DNA of 64,000 nt from an uncultured Eubacteriales bacterium (GTDB taxonomy: Bacteria > Bacillota > Clostridia > Oscillospirales > Oscillospiraceae): NCBI GenBank assembly GCA_900545405.1, contig UQYT01000004.1:26813-90812 (forward strand). The letters run 5' to 3'. The notes under the pieces are model-generated. The model worked only from the letters and a program-made list of their open reading frames with translations, was not told the DNA's origin and did not search any database. Below, one piece after another: positions 16,724 through 24,163 of this stretch; position 1 is the first letter of the stretch, and each line of letters opens with the position of its first letter. A program made the translations under genes and the position numbers.

Positions 16724-19489
16724 TTATTTTCCGGCGAGCTTTTTCTTGAGTATCTTGACCTCGCGCTTGGCGGCGTAGGGCAGGATCTCCTTGAACTTGT
16801 CCTCGGCCGGGACCATGTGCGAGCACTCGGGACGCAGGCGCTTGAGGTGGATGGCGTCAAACTCGCACTTGGTGGTGCAGATGCCGCAGCCTATGCACTT
16901 GTTCGGGTCGACGACACTCCGGCCGCAGCTCAGGCAGCGGCTGGCCTCGGACTTTATCTGCTCCTCGGTGAAGGTGACGCGCTCGTCGCTCATGGTCTTG
17001 ACCTTGGCCGGGTCGATGGCCGGCTCGTTGCGCGCGGGCTTCTTGAAGCTCTCGGGCGGGAGGGCGACGCTGCCCTTGTCCAGCTCCTTGAAGATGCGGC
17101 GGTTGCGGTGTATGGTCAGGGACTGGCCGACGTTGACGTAGCGGTGGATGGAGACGGCGCCCTCACGGCCGGTGGCGATGGCGTCGATGGTGTACATGGG
17201 TCCGGTGGCGCAGTCGCCGCCGACGAAGATGTCGGGCTCGGCGGTCTGGAAGGTCAGCTTGTCGCAGTCGATGAGCCTGCCGTCAGGGGTCTCAGCCTTG
17301 GTGCCGGCGAGGACGCTGCCGTAGTCGGAGCGCTGGCCGATGGCCACGAGGACGTTGGAGCACTTGACGGTGACGGTGTCGTTCTCGTCGTACTTCGGCG
17401 CGAACTTGCCGCTCGCGTCGCGCACGCTGGTGCAGCGCATGAACTCGACGCCGGTGACCTTGCCGTTCTTGCCGATGATGCGCTTCGGGCCCCAGCAGTT
17501 GTTGATGACGACGCCGTCGGCTATGCCGGCGTTCTTCTCGTCGGGAACGGTGGGCATCTCCTCATCCTTCTCGAGGCAGTAGATGCTGACGCTGCCCTCG
17601 CCGAGGCGGACCGCGGTGCGGGCCACGTCGATGGCCGCGTTGCCGCCGCCGATGACGATGGTGTCGCCCTTGAGCTCGGTGAGCTCGCCGCGGTTGACGG
17701 CGCGCAGGAGGTCGAGGCCGCCGGTGACGCCCTTGAGGTCCTCGCCCTCTATGCCGAGCTTGGACGCGGTCTGGAGGCCGACCGCGACGTAGAAGGCCTT
17801 GTAGCCCTCTTCACGCAGCTGCTGGATGGTAATGTCCTTGCCGACCTCGACGCCGCAGCGGAACTCCACGCCCATCTCGCGCAGGACGTCTATTTCGGAG
17901 TTCACGGTGGCCTTGTCGACGCGGAAGTTGGGGATGCCGTTCACCAGCATGCCGCCGGGGGCGGCTTCCTTCTCGAACACGGTGGGCTTGTAGCCCTCGA
18001 TGGCGAGGAAGTAGGCGCAGCTCATGCCCGCGGGGCCCGCGCCGATGATGGCTATCTTCTGCTCGAAGGGGGCCATGGTGCAGGAGTTCATGGGCGGGAT
18101 GTAGCGGTGCTCGTCCTTCATGTCCTGCTCGGCGATGAACTTCTTGATCTCGTCTATGGACAGCGGCTCGTCGACGCTGCCGCGGGTGCAGGCGTCCTCG
18201 CAGTACTTGCGGCAGATGGAGCCGCAGACCGCCGGGAACGGGTTATCCTTCTTTATGAGCTTGAGCGCGTCCTTATAGCGGCCCTCGCTGGCCATCTTTA
18301 TGTAGCCCTGGATGGCGATGTGCGCCGGGCAGGCCACCTTGCAGGGGGCGGTGCCGGTCGGGTAGGTCTGGATGGAACCGATGTTGTCGCGGTAGTTCTT
18401 GTCCCAGTGGTCCTCGCCCCACTTGGTGTCGTCGGGCAGCTCGTGGCGCGGGTACTCGATGGGGCCGGCGCTGGTGCAGAGCTTCTGGCCCAGGCGAACG
18501 GCGCCGGAGGGGCAGGTCTCCACGCACTTGCCGCAGGCGACGCACTTCTCGGGGTCGCTCTCGGCCACGTAGGCGCTGCGGGAGAGGTTCGGCGTGTTGA
18601 AGAGCTGGCTGGTGCGCAGGGCGTTGCAGACGCCGACGGCGCAGTTGCAGATGCCGAAGATCTTGTTCTCGCCGTCTATATTGGTGACCTGGTGGACATA
18701 GCCGCGGTCCTCGGCCTTCTGGAGTATCTCCATGGCCTCTTCATAGGTGATGTCGTGGCCCTTGCCGGTCTCACGGCAGTAGTCGGCGAAGTCGCCGACG
18801 CCGATGCACCACTCGGCCTCTACGTCGCCGGAGCCCTCGTCGCGGATGCGCTGCTGCTTGCGGCAGCTGCACACGGCCACGCCGATGTGGCCCTCGTACT
18901 TCTTCAGCCAGTGGGAGAGGCGCTCGATGTCCAGCGCCTCGCAGTCGGCGGGGATGGCCTTTTCAACGGGGACGACGTGCATGCCGATGCCGGCGCCGCC
19001 GGGGGGCACCATCTCGGTCACGCCCGCGAGGGGCAGGAAGGCCATGCGCTCAAAGAAGTTCGCGATGACGGGCTGCTCGTCGCACATGTTGGGGTGGATG
19101 ACCATGAGCTCCGCGCTGCCGGGGACGAACATGTCCAGCACCCAGCGCTTCTCGTGGTTGGGGTTCTTGCCGTCGAGATTCTCCCAGTGGTACTCGACTA
19201 GGCCGGTGTCGCACAGGACCTCCAGCGCCTTCTCGAGCCTCGCGGTCTCCATCTTGCTGCGCTTCTGGATGACCTCGAAGGTGACGGGCTTGCGCTTTTT
19301 GAGCACGAGCGCAACGTCCAGCGCGTCGGCCGTGGCGCTCATGCCGAACTTCTTCTCCGCGATCTGCATCGCAGCGTCCACGCCCCAGTATTCCGGCGCG
19401 TTGGTGTCGATCTTGTCGACGCCGAGCATTACCGTGGCGCGGTCGGTGATCTCCTTACATAGTTTGAAAATTTTCTCGTCTCTGGTCAT
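16724..19489 (-). CDS. Large Fe-S flavoprotein, GltD-like NAD(P)H oxidoreductase
   Basis: A 921-aa multidomain redox protein. The first ~130 residues form a helical, winged-helix-like region. A Cys-rich part follows (VAVCSCRKQQR, GICNCAVGVCN) with a 4Fe-4S ferredoxin motif CVACGKCVETCPSG. Next comes a GltD-type N-terminal Fe-S domain (CPAHIAIQGYI ... CGSICRKYCEDACTRG). The FAD-binding motif is IAIIGAGPAGMSCA and the NAD(P) motif is TIVIGGGNAAIDVARTA. The C-terminus has RCLSCGRS and CIGCGICTTKCEFD. It could move electrons from NAD(P)H to the downstream dehydratase proteins, perhaps with bifurcation; that role is inferred. ATG at 19489 is preferred, with ATG 19510 an alternative. Confidence 0.85.
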   Translation of the reverse strand: MTRDEKIFKLCKEITDRATVMLGVDKIDTNAPEYWGVDAAMQIAEKKFGMSATADALDVALVLKKRKPVTFEVIQKRSKMETARLEKALEVLCDTGLVEYHWENLDGKNPNHEKRWVLDMFVPGSAELMVIHPNMCDEQPVIANFFERMAFLPLAGVTEMVPPGGAGIGMHVVPVEKAIPADCEALDIERLSHWLKKYEGHIGVAVCSCRKQQRIRDEGSGDVEAEWCIGVGDFADYCRETGKGHDITYEEAMEILQKAEDRGYVHQVTNIDGENKIFGICNCAVGVCNALRTSQLFNTPNLSRSAYVAESDPEKCVACGKCVETCPSGAVRLGQKLCTSAGPIEYPRHELPDDTKWGEDHWDKNYRDNIGSIQTYPTGTAPCKVACPAHIAIQGYIKMASEGRYKDALKLIKKDNPFPAVCGSICRKYCEDACTRGSVDEPLSIDEIKKFIAEQDMKDEHRYIPPMNSCTMAPFEQKIAIIGAGPAGMSCAYFLAIEGYKPTVFEKEAAPGGMLVNGIPNFRVDKATVNSEIDVLREMGVEFRCGVEVGKDITIQQLREEGYKAFYVAVGLQTASKLGIEGEDLKGVTGGLDLLRAVNRGELTELKGDTIVIGGGNAAIDVARTAVRLGEGSVSIYCLEKDEEMPTVPDEKNAGIADGVVINNCWGPKRIIGKNGKVTGVEFMRCTSVRDASGKFAPKYDENDTVTVKCSNVLVAIGQRSDYGSVLAGTKAETPDGRLIDCDKLTFQTAEPDIFVGGDCATGPMYTIDAIATGREGAVSIHRYVNVGQSLTIHRNRRIFKELDKGSVALPPESFKKPARNEPAIDPAKVKTMSDERVTFTEEQIKSEASRCLSCGRSVVDPNKCIGCGICTTKCEFDAIHLKRLRPECSHMVPAEDKFKEILPYAAKREVKILKKKLAGK

Positions 19490-19552
19490 TGTGCGGCATT
19501 CCCCTTTCATATTTGGCATGCATATGACGAAACTCATTGTGACCACTTTACG

Positions 19553-19565
19553 ATAGTACGACTAT
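19553..19565. promoter_or_regulatory. Candidate GntR operator
   Basis: A perfect inverted repeat ATAGT-ACG-ACTAT overlaps the end of the -10 and the expected transcription start of the minus-strand flavoprotein operon, next to the divergent GntR gene. Confidence 0.5.
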
Positions 19566-19592
19566 TTTAGCATGACGCTAATTTTTTGTCAA
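19564..19592 (-). promoter_or_regulatory. Promoter for flavoprotein-dehydratase operon
   Basis: On the minus strand, consensus TTGACA, 17 bases and TAAAAT. The start site would fall near 19557, giving a leader of about 68 bases. Confidence 0.7.
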
Positions 19593-19637
19593 TATGAAGC
19601 GGGCCATATTGGCGCAGATGCTGCAAAAAAATAATGC

Positions 19638-19666
19638 TTCACATGAGCGGGCGAAAGGCTTATAAT
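19638..19666 (+). promoter_or_regulatory. Promoter for gntR
   Basis: TTCACA, 17 bases and consensus TATAAT, ending 31 bases before the ATG at 19697. Confidence 0.65.
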
Positions 19667-19696
19667 ATTAAAAAATGGTCACGCAAGGAGACACCG

Positions 19697-20398
19697 ATGA
19701 ATTTCGACAAGATAAAGGCGCCTACTGTGCGCGAGAGCTTTGTCCGCGAGCTGGAGAACAAGATACTCTCCGGCGAGCTCAAGCCCGGGGACAAGCTGCC
19801 CCCGGCCAAGGAGCTGTGCGAGCTCATGGGCGTGAGCCTGACGGTGGTGAACGCGGGCATGAGCGAGCTTGCCAACAACGGCTTTGTGGAGACTATCCCC
19901 CGCCGCGGGACCTACATCGCGGACTACAAGAAAAAAGGCAACGCGGGCACGCTGTCCGCCATCATGCGCTATAACGGCGGCAAGCTCTCCAGCAAGGAGA
20001 TCCGCTCGCTGTGCGAGACCCGCATGGCGCTGGACCTGCTCGTGGCCCGGCTGGTGGTGGAGCGCGCGACAGATGCCGAGTTGCATGAGCTCGAGCCTCT
20101 GCTCGACGAGCTGCGCGCCGAGCGCGACCTGGAGCGCTGCTGCGAGCTGGTGACGGAGTTTTATCACCGCCTCGCGGAGATCAGCGGCAACATCTTCCTC
20201 TCCCTGCTCTATAACTCCACCTTCGAGCCGCAGAAGGGCATATACGTCCTCTTCTGCGAGAAAAACGGCACCGCGCCCGTGGTCGAACACGCCGTGGAGG
20301 TCTATGAGAGCCTCCTCGCCCGCGACGTAAAGCGCGCGCAAAACGACATGTTCGAGGCCGTGCGCTCCGCCATAATCGGCGACAACGCCATCATCTGA
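19697..20398 (+). CDS. GntR family (FadR-type) transcriptional regulator
   Basis: A 233-aa regulator. The N-terminal winged helix-turn-helix is clear (ILSGELKPGDKLPPAKELCE ... SLTVVNAGMSELANNGFVET, residues about 20-75), with the PRRGTYIADY wing. The C-terminal all-helical FCD-like domain (CETRMALDLLVARLVVERAT; later EFYHRLAEISGN) would bind a small acid or acyl-CoA effector. AAGGAG lies 6 bases before the ATG. It is divergent from the flavoprotein operon and there is an inverted repeat over that operon's start site, so it probably represses it. The effector is unknown. Confidence 0.9.
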   Translation: MNFDKIKAPTVRESFVRELENKILSGELKPGDKLPPAKELCELMGVSLTVVNAGMSELANNGFVETIPRRGTYIADYKKKGNAGTLSAIMRYNGGKLSSKEIRSLCETRMALDLLVARLVVERATDAELHELEPLLDELRAERDLERCCELVTEFYHRLAEISGNIFLSLLYNSTFEPQKGIYVLFCEKNGTAPVVEHAVEVYESLLARDVKRAQNDMFEAVRSAIIGDNAII

Positions 20399-20415
20399 GC
20401 ACATATCTGTTACAG

Positions 20416-20440
20416 AGCGGGCAGCTTGAGGCTGTCCGCT
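20416..20440 (+). terminator. Terminator after gntR
   Basis: A 10-bp stem (AGCGGGCAGC / GCTGTCCGCT, one G-U pair) with a 5-base loop, followed by TTTCTTCTT. Confidence 0.75.
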
Positions 20441-20447
20441 TTTCTTC

Positions 20448-20476
20448 TTGACAAATATGCTCTACACTTGTAGAAT
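20448..20476 (+). promoter_or_regulatory. Promoter of the BlaI-M56 operon
   Basis: Consensus TTGACA, 17 bases and TAGAAT. The -10 overlaps the first BlaI-type operator, giving a clear autoregulatory design. Confidence 0.8.
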
Positions 20477-20500
20477 ATACTTAAACTCTACAATTGTAGA
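20461..20500. promoter_or_regulatory. Two BlaI/MecI-type operators
   Basis: Two 14-base dyads, TCTACACTTGTAGA at 20461-20474 and the perfect palindrome TCTACAATTGTAGA at 20487-20500, share TCTACA/TGTAGA arms with centres 26 bases apart. The TACA-TGTA core matches BlaI/MecI operators. They cover the -10 and the transcript start. Confidence 0.85.
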
Positions 20501-20513
20501 AGGAGGACCGGCC

Positions 20514-20891
20514 ATGAACACTGACAAGAACCGGCTGCCGGACGGCGAGCTGGAGGTAATGCAGGCGCTCTGGGACTGTGAGGTCCCGGCGTCGCGGGCG
20601 GACATAGAGGCCCGGCTGCACACGGCAAAGCCCATGGCGGCGACGACGCTGCTGACCTTTCTCTCCCGGCTGGCGGAGCGGGGCTATGTGAAGGCCGAGA
20701 GATCGGGCCGTAGCGCCATGTACACGCCGCTCGTGAGCCGCGAGGCGTATCTCGCGGGCCAGAGCCGCCGCTTTCTCGACAAGCTCTGCGGCGGGAAGCT
20801 CTCCGTCCTCGCCGCCGCGCTCTGCGACAGCGGGCTGAGCCGCGACGAGATAGAGGAGCTGCGCGGTCTGCTTGAGAGGGATGAGCTGTGA
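20514..20891 (+). CDS. BlaI/MecI-family transcriptional repressor
   Basis: A 125-aa winged-helix repressor. LPDGELEVMQALWDCEVPAS and TTLLTFLSRLAERGYVKAER match the BlaI/MecI/CopY DNA-binding domain, and the C-terminal ~40 residues form the dimer region cleaved on induction in BlaI systems. The ATG at 20514 follows GGAGG by 9 bases. It overlaps the M56 protease start (TGATG) and has two BlaI-type operators in its promoter. In the known Bla/Mec system the membrane protease inactivates the repressor. No beta-lactamase gene follows, so the regulated targets are the operon itself or genes elsewhere. Confidence 0.92.
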   Translation: MNTDKNRLPDGELEVMQALWDCEVPASRADIEARLHTAKPMAATTLLTFLSRLAERGYVKAERSGRSAMYTPLVSREAYLAGQSRRFLDKLCGGKLSVLAAALCDSGLSRDEIEELRGLLERDEL

Positions 20892-22321
20892 TGGAAGGCA
20901 TATTTCAGCGCAGCATAGTCGCCGCCATCTTCGCCCTGGCCATAGGCTGGGCCTCGGCGGAAAGGCTCCGCAAAGAATTTGAAGGCTCGGGAAAGGACGG
21001 GCGCAGGCTCTACTCCTCCTTTTCATATTACGCCGCACTGCCGCTCTTTCTGCTCATATACGCCGTGGCGGTGCTCATCGCGTTGCGCGATACGGCCCAA
21101 AACATGCTGCTGAGCATGTTTTTCTACGTTTTTCTCACGCTCTCGGTCTACTATATAGTTCTCGCTCCGCTGATCCCCCGGCTGAGGCGGCACATCAGCG
21201 CCTGGGCCTGCGCCGCGCTCTGGCTGCTGCCAAATCTGCTGTATATCACCATGACCAATTATATGTACCTCTCGGAGCCGCTCTTTGTCCTCGAGCTCAA
21301 GGGCGAGCTCGCCATGACGCTGTTCTATGTCTGGTTCGCGGGGTTTGTGCTCGTCATGGCCTGGAAGATATGTGAGCACCTCTCCTTCCGCCGCCGCGTA
21401 CTCAGAAACGCGGAGGAGGTAAAAAGCGAGCTCTGGGAGGAGGTCTTCCGGCACATCTGCGGCCTCAAGGCAAAGCTGCCGCCGCTCATGCGCTCGCATG
21501 ATGTCACAACTCCGCTCTCAGTGGGGCTCTCGAGGGGCAAAATGGTCGTTCTGCTGCCCGTCAGGAGCTACACAGACGAGGAGCTCCGGCTGGTGCTCAC
21601 GCACGAGGCGATACACATAGCGCGCAGTGACTCCTACTCCAAGTTCGCGCTGGTCAGCATAGCCGCGCTCTGCTGGTTCAATCCGCTGGTCTGGCTGGCG
21701 ATGCGCAAGAGCGCCGAGGACATAGAGCTCTCCTGCGACGAGTCCGTCACCTTCGGCGCGGGCGCGGACGAGAGGCGGCGCTACGCTGACCTCATACTCA
21801 GCTCCGCGGGCGACGGGCGGGGCTTCACAACCTGCCTCTCGGCCAAGGCGTCCTCGCTCCGCTACCGGCTCAAGAACGTCATGCAGCCCGCGATGAAGAG
21901 CTCCGGCGCCTTCGTGATAGGGATTGCGACCTTCCTGCTTATCCTCATATGCGGGCAGGTTGCCCTCGCCTACGGCGGCGGCACGGGTGAGGAGCTCATC
22001 TTCAACTCCGAAGACCCGGCGCTCTACGATGTCGACGATAGCGACTGCACCGACCCGGAGGGGCTGAAAGCCTACATCGCCGCCCTCGAGCTGCGAGAGC
22101 TCACCAGCGGCTACGACTTCGACTACGGCCCCGACATACAGCACAGGGGCATGCTCTTTGACACTCCTAACGGTCAGCTCTATATCGGTTTCTTTGACAA
22201 CATCCTCGAATATCTCGGCCCCGGCAGCCATCGAATCGTCTACTACTACCTCCCCGAAGGCACGGACTGGGCGAGGCTCGACTCCTTTTTCGACGACAGC
22301 ACAGCGGGCGACGCGGCATAA
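20891..22321 (+). CDS. M56-family (BlaR1-like) membrane metalloprotease, paralog 1
   Basis: A 476-aa polytopic protein. Four or so N-terminal helices precede the zinc protease motif HEAIH (in LVLTHEAIHIARSD) and the third-ligand region ELSCDESV, as in BlaR1/MecR1. After another helix (FVIGIATFLLILICGQVALA, about residue 340) there is only a ~130-aa extracellular tail with the motif DSDCTDPEGLKAYIAALELR. The penicillin-binding sensor of BlaR1 is absent, so the signal must be different. It is co-transcribed with and probably cleaves the BlaI-like repressor. A close paralog follows immediately. Confidence 0.9.
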   Translation: MEGIFQRSIVAAIFALAIGWASAERLRKEFEGSGKDGRRLYSSFSYYAALPLFLLIYAVAVLIALRDTAQNMLLSMFFYVFLTLSVYYIVLAPLIPRLRRHISAWACAALWLLPNLLYITMTNYMYLSEPLFVLELKGELAMTLFYVWFAGFVLVMAWKICEHLSFRRRVLRNAEEVKSELWEEVFRHICGLKAKLPPLMRSHDVTTPLSVGLSRGKMVVLLPVRSYTDEELRLVLTHEAIHIARSDSYSKFALVSIAALCWFNPLVWLAMRKSAEDIELSCDESVTFGAGADERRRYADLILSSAGDGRGFTTCLSAKASSLRYRLKNVMQPAMKSSGAFVIGIATFLLILICGQVALAYGGGTGEELIFNSEDPALYDVDDSDCTDPEGLKAYIAALELRELTSGYDFDYGPDIQHRGMLFDTPNGQLYIGFFDNILEYLGPGSHRIVYYYLPEGTDWARLDSFFDDSTAGDAA

Positions 22322-22357
22322 TATATTATGTAAACCATTTGGAGGGTGAGCGATGGA

Positions 22358-22383
22358 CAGCGCCATGATACAGCGCCATGATA
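22358..22383 (+). repeat. 13-bp tandem duplication at the start of M56 paralog 2
   Basis: CAGCGCCATGATA occurs twice back to back (22358-22370 and 22371-22383). It places the ATG nearest the ribosome site (22353, after GGAGGGTGAGCG) out of frame with the gene. Removing one copy would restore one continuous frame. Confidence 0.9.
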
Positions 22384-23793
22384 CAGCGCATGATCATAGC
22401 TGCGATGTTTGGCCTTGTCCTGGGGCTGATATCGTATTGGAGCATACGGCTGGGGCTTCGCGGCAGGAAGAAGGACGGGCGGAGGGTGTATGCATCCTTC
22501 TCCTACTACGGCGCGCTGCCCTTCGTTCTGCTCATCTTAGGCGCGATGTCACGACTGATGCTGGGGGACGAGGCGGACCCGATGCTTTTCACCAGCCTCT
22601 TCTCCGTAGCCGTGTCGCTGACGGTATACTACGTGCTCCTCGCGCTGTTGATGCCCTGGCTGCGGCGGCGCATCAGCTCCTGGGCCTGCGGCGCGCTATG
22701 GCTGGTGCCTAACGTGCTGTACATTCTGGCACGAGACAACATGCGGCTGCCGGCCCCGCTGCTGATAATCAAGGCCAGCAGGGACCTGATGACGGCGCTG
22801 CTGGGCGTCTGGTTTGCAGGCTTCGTGCTGATAATGGCCTGGAAGACCGAAGAGCACCTGCTCTTTCGCCGCCGCGTGCTGAAAAATGCCGAAAAGCTCA
22901 CGAGCCCGCTCTGGGAGGAGATATTCGGGCAGGTCTGCACGCACAGCGGCAACAGGCCGCCGCTCTATCGCTCGGCCGAGGTGTGGACGCCGCTGACTAT
23001 CGGTCTCTTTGCCGGCGCGAGGGTTGTCGTGCTCCCCGAGCGGGACTATACCGACGAGGAGCTCAGGCTGGTGCTCACGCACGAGGCCGTACACATCGCG
23101 CGCTGCGACGCGGCCTCCAAGCTGGCGCTGGTGAGCGTGACGGCGCTCTTCTGGTTCGACCCACTGGTCTGGCTGGCCATGCGCCGCAGCGCCGATGACA
23201 TCGAGCTCAGCTGCGACGAGTCCGTGACCCTGGGCGCCGACGAGGCGGAGCGGCGGCGCTACGCCGACCTCATACTCAGCTCCGCCGGCGATGAGCGAGG
23301 CTTCACCACCTGCCTCTCGGCCAGGGCCTCCTCTCTGCGCTACCGGCTCCGTCAGATAATGAAACCCGCCGCAAAGCGCTCCGGCGCGCTGCTCATAGGG
23401 TTTGCGGCCTTTTTCCTCATTCTCAGCTGCGGGCATATAGCCTTTGCCTACGGAGGCGGCACGGGGGAAGAGCTCATATTTGACGGCCTGGACACGTCGC
23501 TCTATACGGTCAGCGACGGCTCGTGCACCGACCCGGAGGGCCTCAAGGACTACGTCGCCTCTCTGGAGCTCATGGAGCTCACCGAAGAATATGACTTTGA
23601 CCTCGACAGAGTTCGGCACAGGGTCATCGTCTTCGACGCGCCGGGCGATCAGGGCAAGCAGATATCTGTGGACTTTTACGACAACATAGTCGAGTTCCGG
23701 CCCTTGTTCATCAAATTGGACCACTGGGCCGAATACTACTGCCTCCCCGCGGGCACGGACTGGGAACTGCTTGACTCCTTCTTCGAGCCCTAA
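22378..23793 (+). CDS. M56-family membrane metalloprotease, paralog 2
   Basis: A 471-aa paralog of the preceding protein, sharing the same topology. It has zinc motif HEAVH (LVLTHEAVHIARCD), ELSCDESVTLG, the late helix ALLIGFAAFFLILSCGHIAF and the tail motif GSCTDPEGLKDYVASLELME. The open frame starts at ATG 22378, but the nearest Shine-Dalgarno (GGAGG, 22341-22345) serves ATG 22353, in another frame because of a 13-bp tandem repeat. Translation may therefore begin weakly at 22378 or 22390. Losing the repeat would give the N-terminus MDSAMIQRMIIAAMFG, close to that of paralog 1. The gene may be phase-variable or freshly damaged. Confidence 0.85.
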   Translation: MIQRMIIAAMFGLVLGLISYWSIRLGLRGRKKDGRRVYASFSYYGALPFVLLILGAMSRLMLGDEADPMLFTSLFSVAVSLTVYYVLLALLMPWLRRRISSWACGALWLVPNVLYILARDNMRLPAPLLIIKASRDLMTALLGVWFAGFVLIMAWKTEEHLLFRRRVLKNAEKLTSPLWEEIFGQVCTHSGNRPPLYRSAEVWTPLTIGLFAGARVVVLPERDYTDEELRLVLTHEAVHIARCDAASKLALVSVTALFWFDPLVWLAMRRSADDIELSCDESVTLGADEAERRRYADLILSSAGDERGFTTCLSARASSLRYRLRQIMKPAAKRSGALLIGFAAFFLILSCGHIAFAYGGGTGEELIFDGLDTSLYTVSDGSCTDPEGLKDYVASLELMELTEEYDFDLDRVRHRVIVFDAPGDQGKQISVDFYDNIVEFRPLFIKLDHWAEYYCLPAGTDWELLDSFFEP

Positions 23794-23827
23794 CCCGCGG
23801 GGCGGAGGGCGGAAAACTGTCGTAAGC

Positions 23828-23855
23828 ATAAGTGGCATATCCAGCTTCATATAAT
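23828..23855 (+). promoter_or_regulatory. Sigma-E-like sporulation promoter
   Basis: ATA, 17 bases and CATATAAT match the mother-cell sigma-E pattern (ATA, 16-18 bases, CATANNNT). It lies 28 bases before the spoIIID ATG; spoIIID is a sigma-E gene in Bacillus. Confidence 0.65.
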
Positions 23856-23883
23856 TCACCACGACAAGCCGGGAGTGGTGAAA

Positions 23884-24132
23884 ATGAAGACTGACATCGA
23901 GGAGCGGGCTGTCAAGCTCGCGGAGTACATTACCGAAAACCGCGCCACCGTCCGAGCCGCCGCCAAAGCTTTCGGCGTCTCCAAGTCAACCGTACACAAG
24001 GACATAACCGAGCGGCTGGAGGGCATCAGCCAGGACCTCTACAACGACGTCCGCAAGCTGCTCGACCAGAACAAGTCCGAGCGGCACATCCGGGGCGGCA
24101 TGGCTACGCGCAAGAAATACAAGGGCATATGA
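23884..24132 (+). CDS. spoIIID: Stage III sporulation transcriptional regulator SpoIIID
   Basis: An 82-aa DNA-binding protein that tunes mother-cell gene expression during sporulation. The helix-turn-helix AAAKAFGVSKSTVHKDITER is nearly identical in pattern to the Bacillus protein, and the basic C-terminal tail KSERHIRGGMATRKKYKG is also typical. The ATG at 23884 is chosen because GGGAG sits 8 bases upstream; GTG codons at 23875 and 23878 are alternatives. A sigma-E-like promoter precedes it and a terminator follows. This gene is the best evidence that the organism forms spores. Confidence 0.97.
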   Translation: MKTDIEERAVKLAEYITENRATVRAAAKAFGVSKSTVHKDITERLEGISQDLYNDVRKLLDQNKSERHIRGGMATRKKYKGI

Positions 24133-24138
24133 AAAAGG

Positions 24139-24163
24139 CGGGGTCTCCGATTTGGAGACCCCG
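24139..24163. terminator. Bidirectional terminator after spoIIID
   Basis: A 10-bp perfect stem CGGGGTCTCC / GGAGACCCCG with a 5-base loop between converging spoIIID and the PHP gene. It is followed by TCAGGCTTTTT. Confidence 0.85.

Noticed and set aside
16817..19201. A 794-codon plus-strand open frame
   Set aside because: It is antisense to the large flavoprotein, whose FAD, NAD(P) and 4Fe-4S motifs are unmistakable.
22353..22712. 119-codon frame starting at the ATG with the best ribosome site
   Set aside because: It is a frameshifted reading of the M56 paralog created by the 13-bp duplication; the product has no family features.
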